From Monomorium pharaonis (lineage: Eukaryota; Arthropoda; Insecta; Hymenoptera; Formicidae), in contig NC_050472.1 of the NCBI RefSeq assembly GCF_013373865.1, positions 9,481,276 to 9,545,275 of the forward strand: a stretch of DNA of 64,000 nt, in the 5' to 3' direction. This document shows positions 54,719-64,000 of this stretch, piece after piece. Numbering within the stretch: the first letter of the stretch is position 1; every line of letters begins with the position of its first letter. A model generated the notes under the pieces. It saw nothing but the letters and a program-made list of their open reading frames with translations. It was not told the origin of the DNA and did no database searches. The translations under genes were made by a program, and so were the position numbers.

Positions 54719-57199
54719 CCATCGCTGTTAGAAGGGTAGAAAAGAGACGTTAAACCCCACGACAGAAACACATATTTATCAAGTAATTCTTAATTATCTT
54801 AATTATCTTATTTGCCAATACATTAAATATAATTATAATTCTTTTTTTTATTTGTATTAATTAAAATATTGATATATTGTTATGTAAAATGTATATTTTT
54901 AATTGCAGGTACATTTAACTGACGCTCTTGTGAACAGACTGAATTTCTCAAAGAGTAAAGGCGACTTTGAGGTAATGTGGGTAGACGTGATGATAACGGT
55001 GCGTAACATTCCATCAGAATTTAGTGGAGGAGTACTAGTGTTGCAATAATACTATCGCTGTTGGAAGGGTTTGTTTTATTTGTGATATCAGTAAAAGAAT
55101 TTTATTTACTTGTACATTTTGCACTCTTTTGTGTTTATTTTCATTAATGATTAACTTTGATTTTGGTTTAGCTTACTCTTTATATTTTTCTAAGTTTCAA
55201 GAATTATAAAAGGATAAGTTAGAAAGTTCAGAGTAACTTAAATCATTTACAAAGTACTATGTACAAAGAGGTTATTTAAAAAGTTAATTTACACTGTTAA
55301 AAATGGACATTTTTTAAAATAACTGCTTCTTGTGTTTTTAGACAATTAGCTGTTTTCCAATTAAAGAGTAAAAAATTGAAAAAGTGAAATTGTTTACAGT
55401 TTTTATTTCAATTTACGAAAATTTTCTTTGGCTTATTGCGTCAAGAAAAGTTCTGTGAATACATATTCATAAAAGTACTTTATTTTAAAAAATACAAAGT
55501 ATTAAATTTGAGAAAAAAATATAAGAAAATTTTAAAAATTTAGGAAACATTTAGATTTTTTTTTTTAATTTAGTGCATGCACGTAGTATTAAGAATAATT
55601 TTCTAGTACGGATAAAATATTTTTAGATTAAACGAAAGACATATGGATAAATTAAGCTTTTTTAATGAAAAAAATTGTATTATTTTTTCCTAAAAGCAGT
55701 TATTTTTAAAAATGTACATTTTTAACAATGTAAATTAACTTTTTAAATGACCTCTTTGTTACATAGTACTTTGTAAATGATTTAAGTTAGTCTGACCTTT
55801 CTAACTTATCCTTTTATAATTCTAAAAACTTAAAAGAATAGAAAGAATGAGCTAAACCAAAATCAAAGTTAATCATTAATAAAAATAAACATAAAAAAGT
55901 GCAAAATGTACAAATAAATAAAATCTTTTTACTAATGTCACAAATAAAACAAACCATTTTAACAGCGATGGTGTTATTGCAACACTATAGTACTCCTCCA
56001 CTAAATTCTGGTGGAATGTTACGTGCCGTTATCATCGCGTCTATCTACGTTACCTCGAAGTCGCCTTTACTCTTTGAGAAATTCATTTTGTTCACGAGAG
56101 CATCTGTTACCTGCAATTAAAAATATACATTTTACATAACAATATATCAATTTACAAAAAACAGCTAATTGTCTAAAAACACAAGAAGCAGTTGGCTGTT
56201 TTGTAAATTTTCAGTTCGAGGTTTCAAAGAAATTATTAAACTTAGGAAAAAATAATACAATTTTTTTTCATTAAAAAAGCTTAATTTATTCATATGTCTT
56301 TCGTTTAATCTAGAAATATTTTATCCGTACTGGAAAATCATTTTTAATCCTACGTGCATGCACTAAATTTTTTTAAAAAATATATAAATGTTTCCTAAAT
56401 TTTTAAAATTTTTTTTTTTACGTAACTTTTCTGCACGTAATAAGCCAAATAAAAATATCTCTTATTAATTTTTATACATATAGCATCCTATATTTTTTTA
56501 AATTGAAATAAAAACTGTAAACAATTTCACTTTTTCAATTTTTTACTCTTTTATTGGAAAACAGTTAATTGTCTAAAAGCACAAGAAGCAGTTATTTTTC
56601 AAAATGTTCATTTTTAACAATGTAAATTAACTATTTAAATGACCACTTTGTACGTAGTACTTTGTAAATGATTTAAGTTACTCTGAACTTTCTAACTTAT
56701 CCTTTTATAATTCTTGAAACTTAGAAGAATATAAAGAGTAAGCTAAACCAAAATCAAAGTTAATCATTAATGAAAATAAACACAAAAGAGTGCAAAATGT
56801 ACAAGTAAATAAAATTCTTTTACTGATATCACAAATAAAACAAACCTTTCTAACAGCGATGGTATTATTGCAACACTATAGTACTCCTCCACTAAATTCT
56901 TCTGATGGAATGTTACGCGCCGTTATCATAGCGTCTATCCACATTACCTCGAAGCCGCCTTTACTCTTTGAGAAATTCAGTCTGTTCACGAGAGCATCAG
57001 TTAAACGTACCTGCAAATAAAAATATACATTTTACATAACAATATATCAATTTTTAAATCAATACAAATAAAAAAAAGAATTATAATTATATTTAATGTA
57101 TTGGCAAAAAGATAATTAAGATAATTAAGAATTACTTGATAATTATGTATTTCTGTCGTGGCGTCCAACGTCTTTTCTCTACCCTTCTAACAGCGATGG
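54719..57199. mobile_element. Foldback with three copies of an exon-like module
   Basis: Outer ends CCATCGCTGTTAGAAGGGTA and its inverse (57180-57199). The left arm runs to about 55690 and its inverse is 56230-57199; an additional inverted copy lies at about 55690-56150. Each copy holds a segment after TTAATTGCAG that could be an exon: at 54909-55049 it reads 46 codons including VNRLNFSKSKGDFEV and SEFSGGVLVLQ, then TAA. The minus-strand copies are at about 57012-56868 (mostly open) and 56113-55977 (with stops). Function unknown. Confidence 0.65.
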
Positions 57200-57289
57200 T
57201 GATATAAAAATGGTTATATCATAATATTATTATATTAAATTAAATATATCATAATGTATTATATTAAACCCGAGTAGAATTTCATCTAG

Positions 57290-57843
57290 TACGTCTGACT
57301 TGAAACCTGGTAGCTAGATAGTGTTGGCTACATACAGTTTTCTAGTTTGGTACTAGCCCGCTTCTGATTGAGTATTCGTAATCAGTTGGTGTGATCTAGT
57401 TGGTGTCTAGCATAGACCTTATAGATATGGACTGGCAATACCAAGCGAAACCGTGTCCATACTTCTCTCTCTAAAGAGTCCGGAAATATGTTTCGCGCAT
57501 GCTTGTACATATTATACATTGAAATCCAATGATTGGATACGTTTTGGTCACGTGTTTTAACTTATGTGTGTGTAAATATATGTATATACCTATGTATGCA
57601 TGTGTGCTGACATGCACGATAGTTATTTCCGGTAATTTTAGAGAAAGAAGTACTAAAAAGTCTGTTTCTCTCTCGCACCTCTTCTGGACACCGTTTTCTA
57701 TACACAAACTATAGGCAATTGCCGGTCCATATAAAGGTCTATGGTGTCTAGTAATCATACAAAAATGACGATAATAGATAGCGCTGTTTTTCCAGAAAAC
57801 ATAAACTAGTTACAATCTAGTTACCAGCAATTATAAAATTTAA
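57290..57843. repeat. Outer flank repeat, left
   Basis: GAGTATTCGTAATCAGTTGG (57381) and GTGTCTAGTAATCA...TTTTTCCAGAAAACATAA (57746-57802) recur inverted at 62740-62765 and 62670-62735, and again at 62975-63060. The region is rich in CTAGT words and hosts the PIF/Harbinger-like insertion. Confidence 0.55.
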
Positions 57844-59157
57844 AGGCCATCGCACATGAATTTCCGTAAGCATAAGCATAAGACGTAAACATAAGCTTAA
57901 GAACCAATCAGGAAATAACTATAGATCTGAACACCTCAGTAACATTAGAAATAGCTGTAAACTTAAACATAAAATAAATTTCAATCGGTTGGAATTTTTA
58001 CTTACGAAGAATTGATATATGTGTATATGTACATGAGTGATTGCTACTAAAAAGTTGGGCACATCTTTATTCTTCATGTTCATTGCATTGAGATGTGTAT
58101 ACATACATATATCTGATTTATGTATAATAATTTAATATTTAATAATATTAAAGTACGTATATTTATATGTAATTTGAGTGATTGCGTAAAAATTTTTTTA
58201 TTATAATACGGATCTGTATTGCACAAAAGTATAAATCTAATTATTAATGATAATTATTTAGAATACGGGTTCCACCTTGAATATCGATAAATTTATGTTC
58301 ATTCGACGCGTTTTGACACGAAACGAAAGAATCTGGCAAAAAATGTGGCGGTCTGCTTCGTGAAACGAAATATTAATCGTTAAAGTTGATGACTTGACAG
58401 GTTATAAAATCTGTCATAAAGTTGTTACGTCCGGCCGAGATTTCAAGCCGTCACGATCCAGGCGAGGATCGCGCCTTGCAACGACGCGTTGCCACGACAA
58501 CGCGTACGCCAGCGAATTCACGCGCTCACGGTGCCGGGCCCGAGCGATCACGCGCTGCGAGCGTGCGGGCCACTCTACCGGCACGCACGCGCTAATTAAA
58601 AGCGATAATTCTTAGCGAACCACACTAGATATCGCGAAAACACAAAAAGGGGAGTAATCCTCCCCCTAGCCGGCTTCCCCCTGAGGCGCCTCAAAACCGG
58701 GCATTTAATAGCAAGCGCGTAAATCATCCAATTAACAGGACGAATTAATTACCCCTCAAGAAAAAAACGGGGCAAACGCTCCCGCTGGCGTCGACGCAGC
58801 CACGCTCGCGTGGGACAGTTCGGAGTAGGATATTAGGGGCCCAACGCCCTTAATTAATCGATAACGAGCTAAATGAAATTGAACACGCGGAGGAGCACGC
58901 TGCGCCTCCGTGTTCCAGAATTTCGCTGCTCTAAACTCCACTCATAAAAACCCGAATAAGGAATGCAAGCGATTGCAAGGAGCGTGCGATAGTCGCGCGC
59001 CCCGCGACTCAAAATTACAAATGGGGAAGCAGAATTTCATCTGGTGACCATAGAATCGGACACGCTAATTCATTAATTACCGAATTACGTGACGGGCACT
59101 AGATGATTTACTGCTCTCCTCTCCACGTTCTTCACCCCCGAACTCCCTCGGTTGGGA

Positions 59158-59166
59158 GTATAAAAG
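59158..59166 (+). promoter_or_regulatory. TATA box of the long LTR
   Basis: GTATAAAAG follows a GC-rich stretch (CTCGGTTGGGA) and precedes GCCGCG. It sits 735 bp into the LTR, a sensible U3 length. Confidence 0.5.
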
Positions 59167-59248
59167 CCGCGAATTTCGTGCGAAAAAAGAGAATTTGCCT
59201 CCTCGTCTCGCGCCGAAAGGTCGTTGGGCATATTTCGCGTATCCGAAT

Positions 59249-59420
59249 AAAGACTTAGAATATTTTCGCGCATTTATACAAAGACTTAGAATATTTTCGC
59301 ATATTCGGGTAAGACTTAGAATATTTTCGCATATTCGGGTAAGATTTAAAATATTTTCGCACATTTATACAAAGACTTAGAATATTTTCACATATTCGGG
59401 TAAAGACTTAGAATATTTTC
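59249..59420 (+). repeat. 31-bp tandem repeat in the long LTR
   Basis: Six units of AGACTTAGAATATTTTCGC with alternating GCATTTATACAA and ATATTCGGGTA linkers, starting about 85 bp downstream of the TATA box. Confidence 0.85.
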
Positions 59421-61485
59421 AATTAATCGCGTTCCGACTTATAACTCTACGGTAACCGGCGAGATCAGGGGTGGCAATTTCTCCCTCACACTACTAATTC
59501 GTTTCATTATTTTATAGCAATTTCCGATTCCGTGATCGTGCGTGCGTGCGAGTGCGCCAGTGACAGTGTTATCAGCGATTTGTAAAGGTGCGAGTTCTCT
59601 CTTCTTTTTCTTATTTTATTAAAAGCACTACAGTTACAGTAAGCAATTTCTTTTTCTTCCGTGCGTTCCGTTCTCGAGTCGTGGAGTGTCGTGTGACAAC
59701 GGTGGTGCTTCGATCATTCGTGAAATACACCTTTCTCTCACAGACATTGAGAGTCGTGAACCTGGCGCTGAGCTGTAGTTCCGTAAGGAACTCAGTGGCC
59801 CCCGTCACTCGCAGAGTAAGCGCGTTCGCGTTCTCTCGCGGCACCCGGAAGGATCGTCTGCCTCGTTCAACTCTCTCTCTCTGTCGCCTCCTATCAATTC
59901 GAGGACAAACAGCCAACGGTGCAGGAGGGTGCGCGTTGGAAAGTGTACGCCCTTTTCCGTCAACCGGCCCTGCGAAAGTCGAAAGACTCTAGCGTGGGCG
60001 CGGGATAGTCGGCGCGCGTTCGCGTTCCGACAAAATTGACAGCACCGGAGCGGACGCCGAATACGGTGCCGCTACCCAACCAGGCGCCTCCACCCGAACT
60101 CATGGTGTGAGGTATATGTCCCTCGATCCCCTTTCTTTATCCACGCCGTTAGGCGATCCAGCGGGCTCCGGATAGCTGGAGAAATTTTGCGTGAAGCACA
60201 GCCGGGTGAATCACGAACGGTATCGAACGCTCCCCCACGCTAATTAACAAATTCATAATTCTACCATTCGATTTAAAAAGAGAGAACTAAAAAACAGAAA
60301 TGGCATTCTCCCCTGCAGATGGGAAGATCTCGCAGGGGCGGACGACGGGCACGGTTGAGGCGGCTCGTTGAATTATTGAAGGGGGGCACGAAGGGCTGCG
60401 GGCCGTCTCCTCGAGAGCCCGCGGCAGGGTCGTCGCTCGAGTCATCCGCGCCCCCGGACGTATCAGGAGCCTGCAAACTGATTCCGCGCGCTGGCAGCCC
60501 CGAACAGTCGCAGCCAGAAGAGCCGTTCGACTTCTCCAGACCGGTCGTAGTGCGCGTGGAAGCATTGGCCCCTGGGACTCGCCTCCCCAGCAAATTGACC
60601 TTAATAGGGCCAAAATAAAATAAAATAAAAAGAACTCATTTTATAAAAACCCGCTATAATTTTCTTACGCACACTCCACTTCCAGAATCCGCTGCTTCTA
60701 TTCGCGCTCTCTCTCTGTTTCCGCTCGGCGGAGTAGAGCAAATACTAAAAATTAATAAACGATGCGATCCTTGGCCCCGCCGGACGTAACAAAGTTATAA
60801 CTAAAACTTTAGTTATAACTGTTTGTAGTTTTGGTTAAAACAGAATATATTTTCTGCTTTAACCAAGTATAAATACAAAAAGTACAATATATTTTGGTTA
60901 AAGCAAAGAATAATACTTTGCATTGAACTGTTTATGCTTTTGGTTGAATTTATTTTGTCAGTATGACAGGTTGACCTGTCAAGTGTCAAGTCGTCAACTT
61001 TAACGATTAATATCTCGTTTCACAAGGCAGACTGCCGCATTTTTTGTCAGATTCTTTCATTTCTTGTTAAAACGCGTCGATTGAGCATAATTTAATCGAT
61101 ATTGGAAGTGAAGTCTGTATTCTAAATAATTACCTTATTAATTGTATACGTTCCTTTAGATTTTTATTATCTGCTTTACTATGATTTAATACTACTGGGA
61201 GGGTTAGCACAATTTTTGAAGAGACGACAAAGATATTCTCTTCTTTCTATAAAGCCTTTCAAAAATTACAAAATAACAAGATTTTACAAGCGTTAAGAAT
61301 TCCAATTTTAGTAATATTTTTATTATTTGTAAAAGCATACACATACATATACACGCGCGCGTGCATACACACTTATATATACATATGCGTTATAAAATAC
61401 ATATTATAAATTATATAACAATCTATGTATTTTTTCATTTTTTTAAACTATTGTTATAGCTACTTATCAGTATCTGCGAATAAAA

Positions 61486-61677
61486 GTGGAACATGAATAT
61501 GCGAAAACATTTTCAAATAATGATGAAGTTAATATTGCATTACAAAATGAAAATAACGAAAATATCAATATCATATTTAATCCAGGAGACTCCTTATTAA
61601 TCGATTTAGTGCGAAGTTATCCTCATCCATACGATAAATCATCATTAATTCTTTCCATGTCTTCTTTTTCTTCTTAA
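61486..61677 (+). pseudogene. MADF-domain protein remnant
   Basis: Sixty-three codons whose second half reads FNPGDSLLIDLVRSYPHPYD, the start of a MADF DNA-binding domain (the family pattern is LIxLVRxxPxLYD). The frame then ends in SSLILSMSSFSS and TAA, so most of the roughly 85-residue domain is missing. PIF/Harbinger elements commonly carry a MADF/Myb-like partner gene beside the transposase, which suits its place inside this element. The ATG at 61486 is simply the first in frame; upstream coding sequence may have been lost. Confidence 0.55.
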
Positions 61678-62042
61678 CCTAATCTAATCTAAAACCTAAA
61701 ACTTCTTCGCGCCTTGACCCGTCCAGGGTTCAAGGCTAAACTCTTTTTTATATTATAAACTATATTTATATAGGTATATCTTTATATATTAATAATCTTT
61801 TAATATTTTGTAAAATATAAATAAAACATTTTACAACTATATATATATTTCTTTTTCTATTTTTTTTATCTTCTAAAAGTCATTTATAATAGGTCAAATT
61901 ATATTTTATGTTTACTGTTACGGATAATATCTTATGGATGTTCTATGATTGGTTAAATTGTTCTATCTTCTGATTCCATTGGCTAATTCTTACGTTACGT
62001 CTTATGCTTATGGTTACGGAAATTCATGTGCGAGGGCCTTAA

Positions 62043-63070
62043 CAGATCTAAGAGAAAGGTTATGTTCCTGCCTTACAATATGTCTAGTAACTGCCTAGTA
62101 GTAATGTAGTCAGCAGAATTTACAGATGATGGTGCTAACATATAATGCAAAAAGCATGTCATGAGTATGTCAGGGCTAAATAACTCGTATTATTAACAAA
62201 AGGTCTATTACAAAAGGTTCTCTTTTAAAAATCTTGCAGAACTAGTGTACATTGGTAATAAATTGGAATAAAACAAGTGTATTATGTTGCATTGTAGCGT
62301 ATTACACTATTAGTTTAGGAAAGTCTTTGAAACAGAACAGGTGTAAAGAAAAAGTGAGATTACCCGGAGTGGAAATTGCAATCTCAGAACTGTCTAGCAG
62401 TGGTCTAGTAAAGTTATGTGTTACAGATTCGTTTTCTAATGCGCAGTTCGTCGTTTAAGACATTGAAACCAATTTTATAAATCCTTCCAGTAGATACATA
62501 AACAGTTAGTCAACGTAATTGTCTAGTAAATCATGGCTAACCGAAACACTGTGTTTGCATAATAACTTTTTCACTACTAGGCAATCCGTAGACATACTTT
62601 TATGGAGTAATATAAGGATTGACTCTGTACCTGTGTGAACGCGACAGTCTTGTTCTATGATAACTATTATGTTTTCTGGAAAAGCAGCATCATATACTAT
62701 CGTCGTTTCTATGTGATTACTAGACATCAACTGGATAACCCCAACTGATTACGAATACTCAGCCAAAAACGAGCTAGTATTAATCTAGAAACCTGAATGT
62801 AGCCAAAATCATTTAATGATTGGATGTTGAATTAGAGGAATTAGATTTATTTTTACTCGAGTAATAGTATTATCTACACGATATGCTGACTACATTAGCA
62901 TGATGCAGTTACTAGATATATCGTAAAGCAGGAACATAATCTTTCTCTTGGATCTGTTAACCAATTTTACAACTGCTAGTAACTTATAGATTGTAACTAG
63001 ATTATATTTTCTGGAAAAGCAGCGCCATTTATTATCGTTGTGTCTATGTGATTACTAGACACTAACTACC
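62043..63070. repeat. Outer flank repeat, right
   Basis: It contains inverse copies of the left flank (see 57290-57843) twice, and a further internal inversion: AACAGATCTAAGAGAAAGG at 62041 against CTTTCTCTTGGATCTGTT at 62940. An open frame at 62252-62458 has no recognised domain. Confidence 0.5.
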
Positions 63071-63089
63071 CCTATAACTATTTCTGCTG

Positions 63090-64000
63090 TGACAAATGTT
63101 GGCAACAGATTCTGTTGCCAAAAAGGCGACAAATGAGAAACATATCTTGTCATTGCAAACACTATTAGCAGATATTCAGCAAATATTTAGCAACGTCTGT
63201 CATCAGAATACATGACAAAATAATAGTGAACTGCGAGCAGATTTATTGAAAGTATTGATAACAGATTGACGACAAACACCAAAGTGAAAACAATGTCAGC
63301 AAATTGTCTGTAGAAATGCAACAACATTTGTGTGTCAAAGTACGCGACAGATTGATACCAGAAATGCAGCAGATCTGTCGCAATGTCAAATTGGCAATAA
63401 AAAGTGCGGCACCGTCGATAGACGGCTTACTTTCTCGGGAGTAAAATGCAGTCAACTCGCTACATAAAGACCACTCGCAACGCGATTAAGGTAAGCAAAA
63501 ATTATCTTCCTTCGCTGCACCTGCGGAGAAGTCCGATGTGGCGGAGGACCGCCACATTATACTTTTATGATACAGAACTGGTAGTATTTTCATTTTTTTG
63601 AGAGTGAGATTTAACTACAAAGAAATTTAATGAAATTAATTGCACCTAGAATAGATGATATACCTGCGATATAAAGGGAGAAAATAGATAGGTCAATTGA
63701 GGCCCTCCTATAGGAAATATTAGATGCTAAGGAGAGGGTTGGGTAAATTATTTAATCTGTTTTTACTCCTGAATTAATAAATCTTTTCAGGAGATTGCTT
63801 ACATCGATTCTCAAATAAAATTATAACTGTGATGAAAGAAGAAATGAAAAGATTCGACAAATCTGTCGCCAATCTGTCATCATTTATGAATACAAATCTG
63901 TTGCATATTTGGCGTAAATCTGCTGTGAGTTTACGTTGCAACATCTGTTCTCAATTTGCTGCGTGAATCTGTCATTGTATTGCTAGTGACAGGTCTGCTT
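63090..64000. repeat. Repeat with iterated CAAATCTGTTGC words, cut by the window end
   Basis: GACAAATGTTGG, CAGATCTGTCGC, GACAAATCTGTCGCC and CAAATCTGTTGCAT recur in both orientations at 63090-63400 and 63850-64000, suggesting another array-armed foldback whose right end lies outside. The middle has GTGGCGGAGGACCGCCAC (63538-63555), a small hairpin. Confidence 0.4.

Larger units (their letters stand above)
58423..60791 (+). mobile_element. 2.37-kb solo LTR
   Basis: TGTTACGTCCGGC and GCCGGACGTAACA are perfect 13-bp inverted ends, and AAGT (58419-58422; 60792-60795) is the 4-bp duplication. A TATA box GTATAAAAG lies at 59158-59166, a 31-bp tandem repeat at 59249-59420 and an AATAAAATAAAATAAAA polyadenylation-like run at about 60615. 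The frames at 59588-59992 and 60273-60618 are open but lack recognisable domains; I treat the whole as an unusually long noncoding LTR. Confidence 0.75.
57844..62039. mobile_element. PIF/Harbinger-like element, deleted, split by a solo LTR
   Basis: Ends AGGCCATCGCACATGAATTT and, reversed, AGGCCCTCGCACATGAATTT are flanked by TAA (57841-57843; 62040-62042). A 3-bp TWA duplication and an internal MADF-domain remnant fit PIF/Harbinger. Internal inverted segments at 58290-58420 and 60960-61085 (GACGCGTTTTGACACG and its partner) continue the arms. Excluding the inserted LTR it is about 1.8 kb, and no transposase is seen. Confidence 0.65.

Noticed and set aside
61679..61700. Telomere-like TAACCTAATCTAATC
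   Set aside because: Only two to three imperfect units and no TTAGG array; chance in AT-rich sequence.

Overview
The window is a eukaryotic, AT-rich, non-genic region with no host protein-coding gene that I can support. The element types (a BEL/Pao LTR retrotransposon with an insect-style polyprotein, Gypsy gag/protease remains, Penelope-like fragments, a mariner remnant, and a Foldback/NOF-like MULE) point to an insect. A hymenopteran such as an ant is my guess and is not proven by the sequence. Almost every kilobase is mobile DNA, and inverted-repeat (foldback) elements dominate.

Layout. 0-4.9 kb: a small hairpin, a Gypsy-type LTR remnant and a GC-rich unassigned block. 4.9-12.1 kb: a structurally complete Foldback/NOF-like MULE of 7,182 bp (4887-12068) with a perfect 9-bp target duplication, about 0.8-kb terminal inverted repeats made of subrepeats, and a transposase gene on the minus strand. 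The transposase carries a C-terminal domain that looks like a ubiquitin-specific protease. The gene is broken by one frameshift and by a second, non-autonomous foldback (9233-10433) with its own 10-bp duplication. 12.1-13.1 kb: another array-armed foldback. 13.7-25.7 kb: nested old material, with two Penelope-like remnants, a 1.5-kb solo LTR inside one of them, an internally deleted mariner, a 5'-LTR/gag/protease Gypsy fragment pierced by a MITE, and a solo foldback arm. 25.7-30.1 kb: an LTR-like GC-rich block, a 5S rRNA-derived piece and a 1.9-kb foldback. 30.2-37.4 kb: an intact and apparently very young BEL/Pao element (identical 395-bp LTRs, 1,720-codon polyprotein). 37.4-51 kb: microsatellites, two more copies of the long solo-LTR family, a tandem-duplicated AT-rich unit, a 1.3-kb TA-flanked foldback, a Gypsy-type solo LTR, MITEs, a tRNA-like SINE head and another array foldback. 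51-57.2 kb: four foldbacks in a row. 57.2-63 kb: a PIF/Harbinger-like element with a MADF-domain remnant, itself split by a 2.37-kb solo LTR. 63-64 kb: a repeat cut by the window end.

How it fits together. The NOF-like element supplies, or once supplied, a MULE transposase. The array-armed foldbacks at 9.2, 12.1, 24.6 and 49.4 kb are plausible non-autonomous clients: those at 9.2 and 49.4 kb have 8-10-bp target duplications and related ends, and share one central core. The BEL/Pao element is the only one that looks currently able to encode its own full protein set. All coordinates for repeats without a clear terminus are approximate, and no homology search was run.
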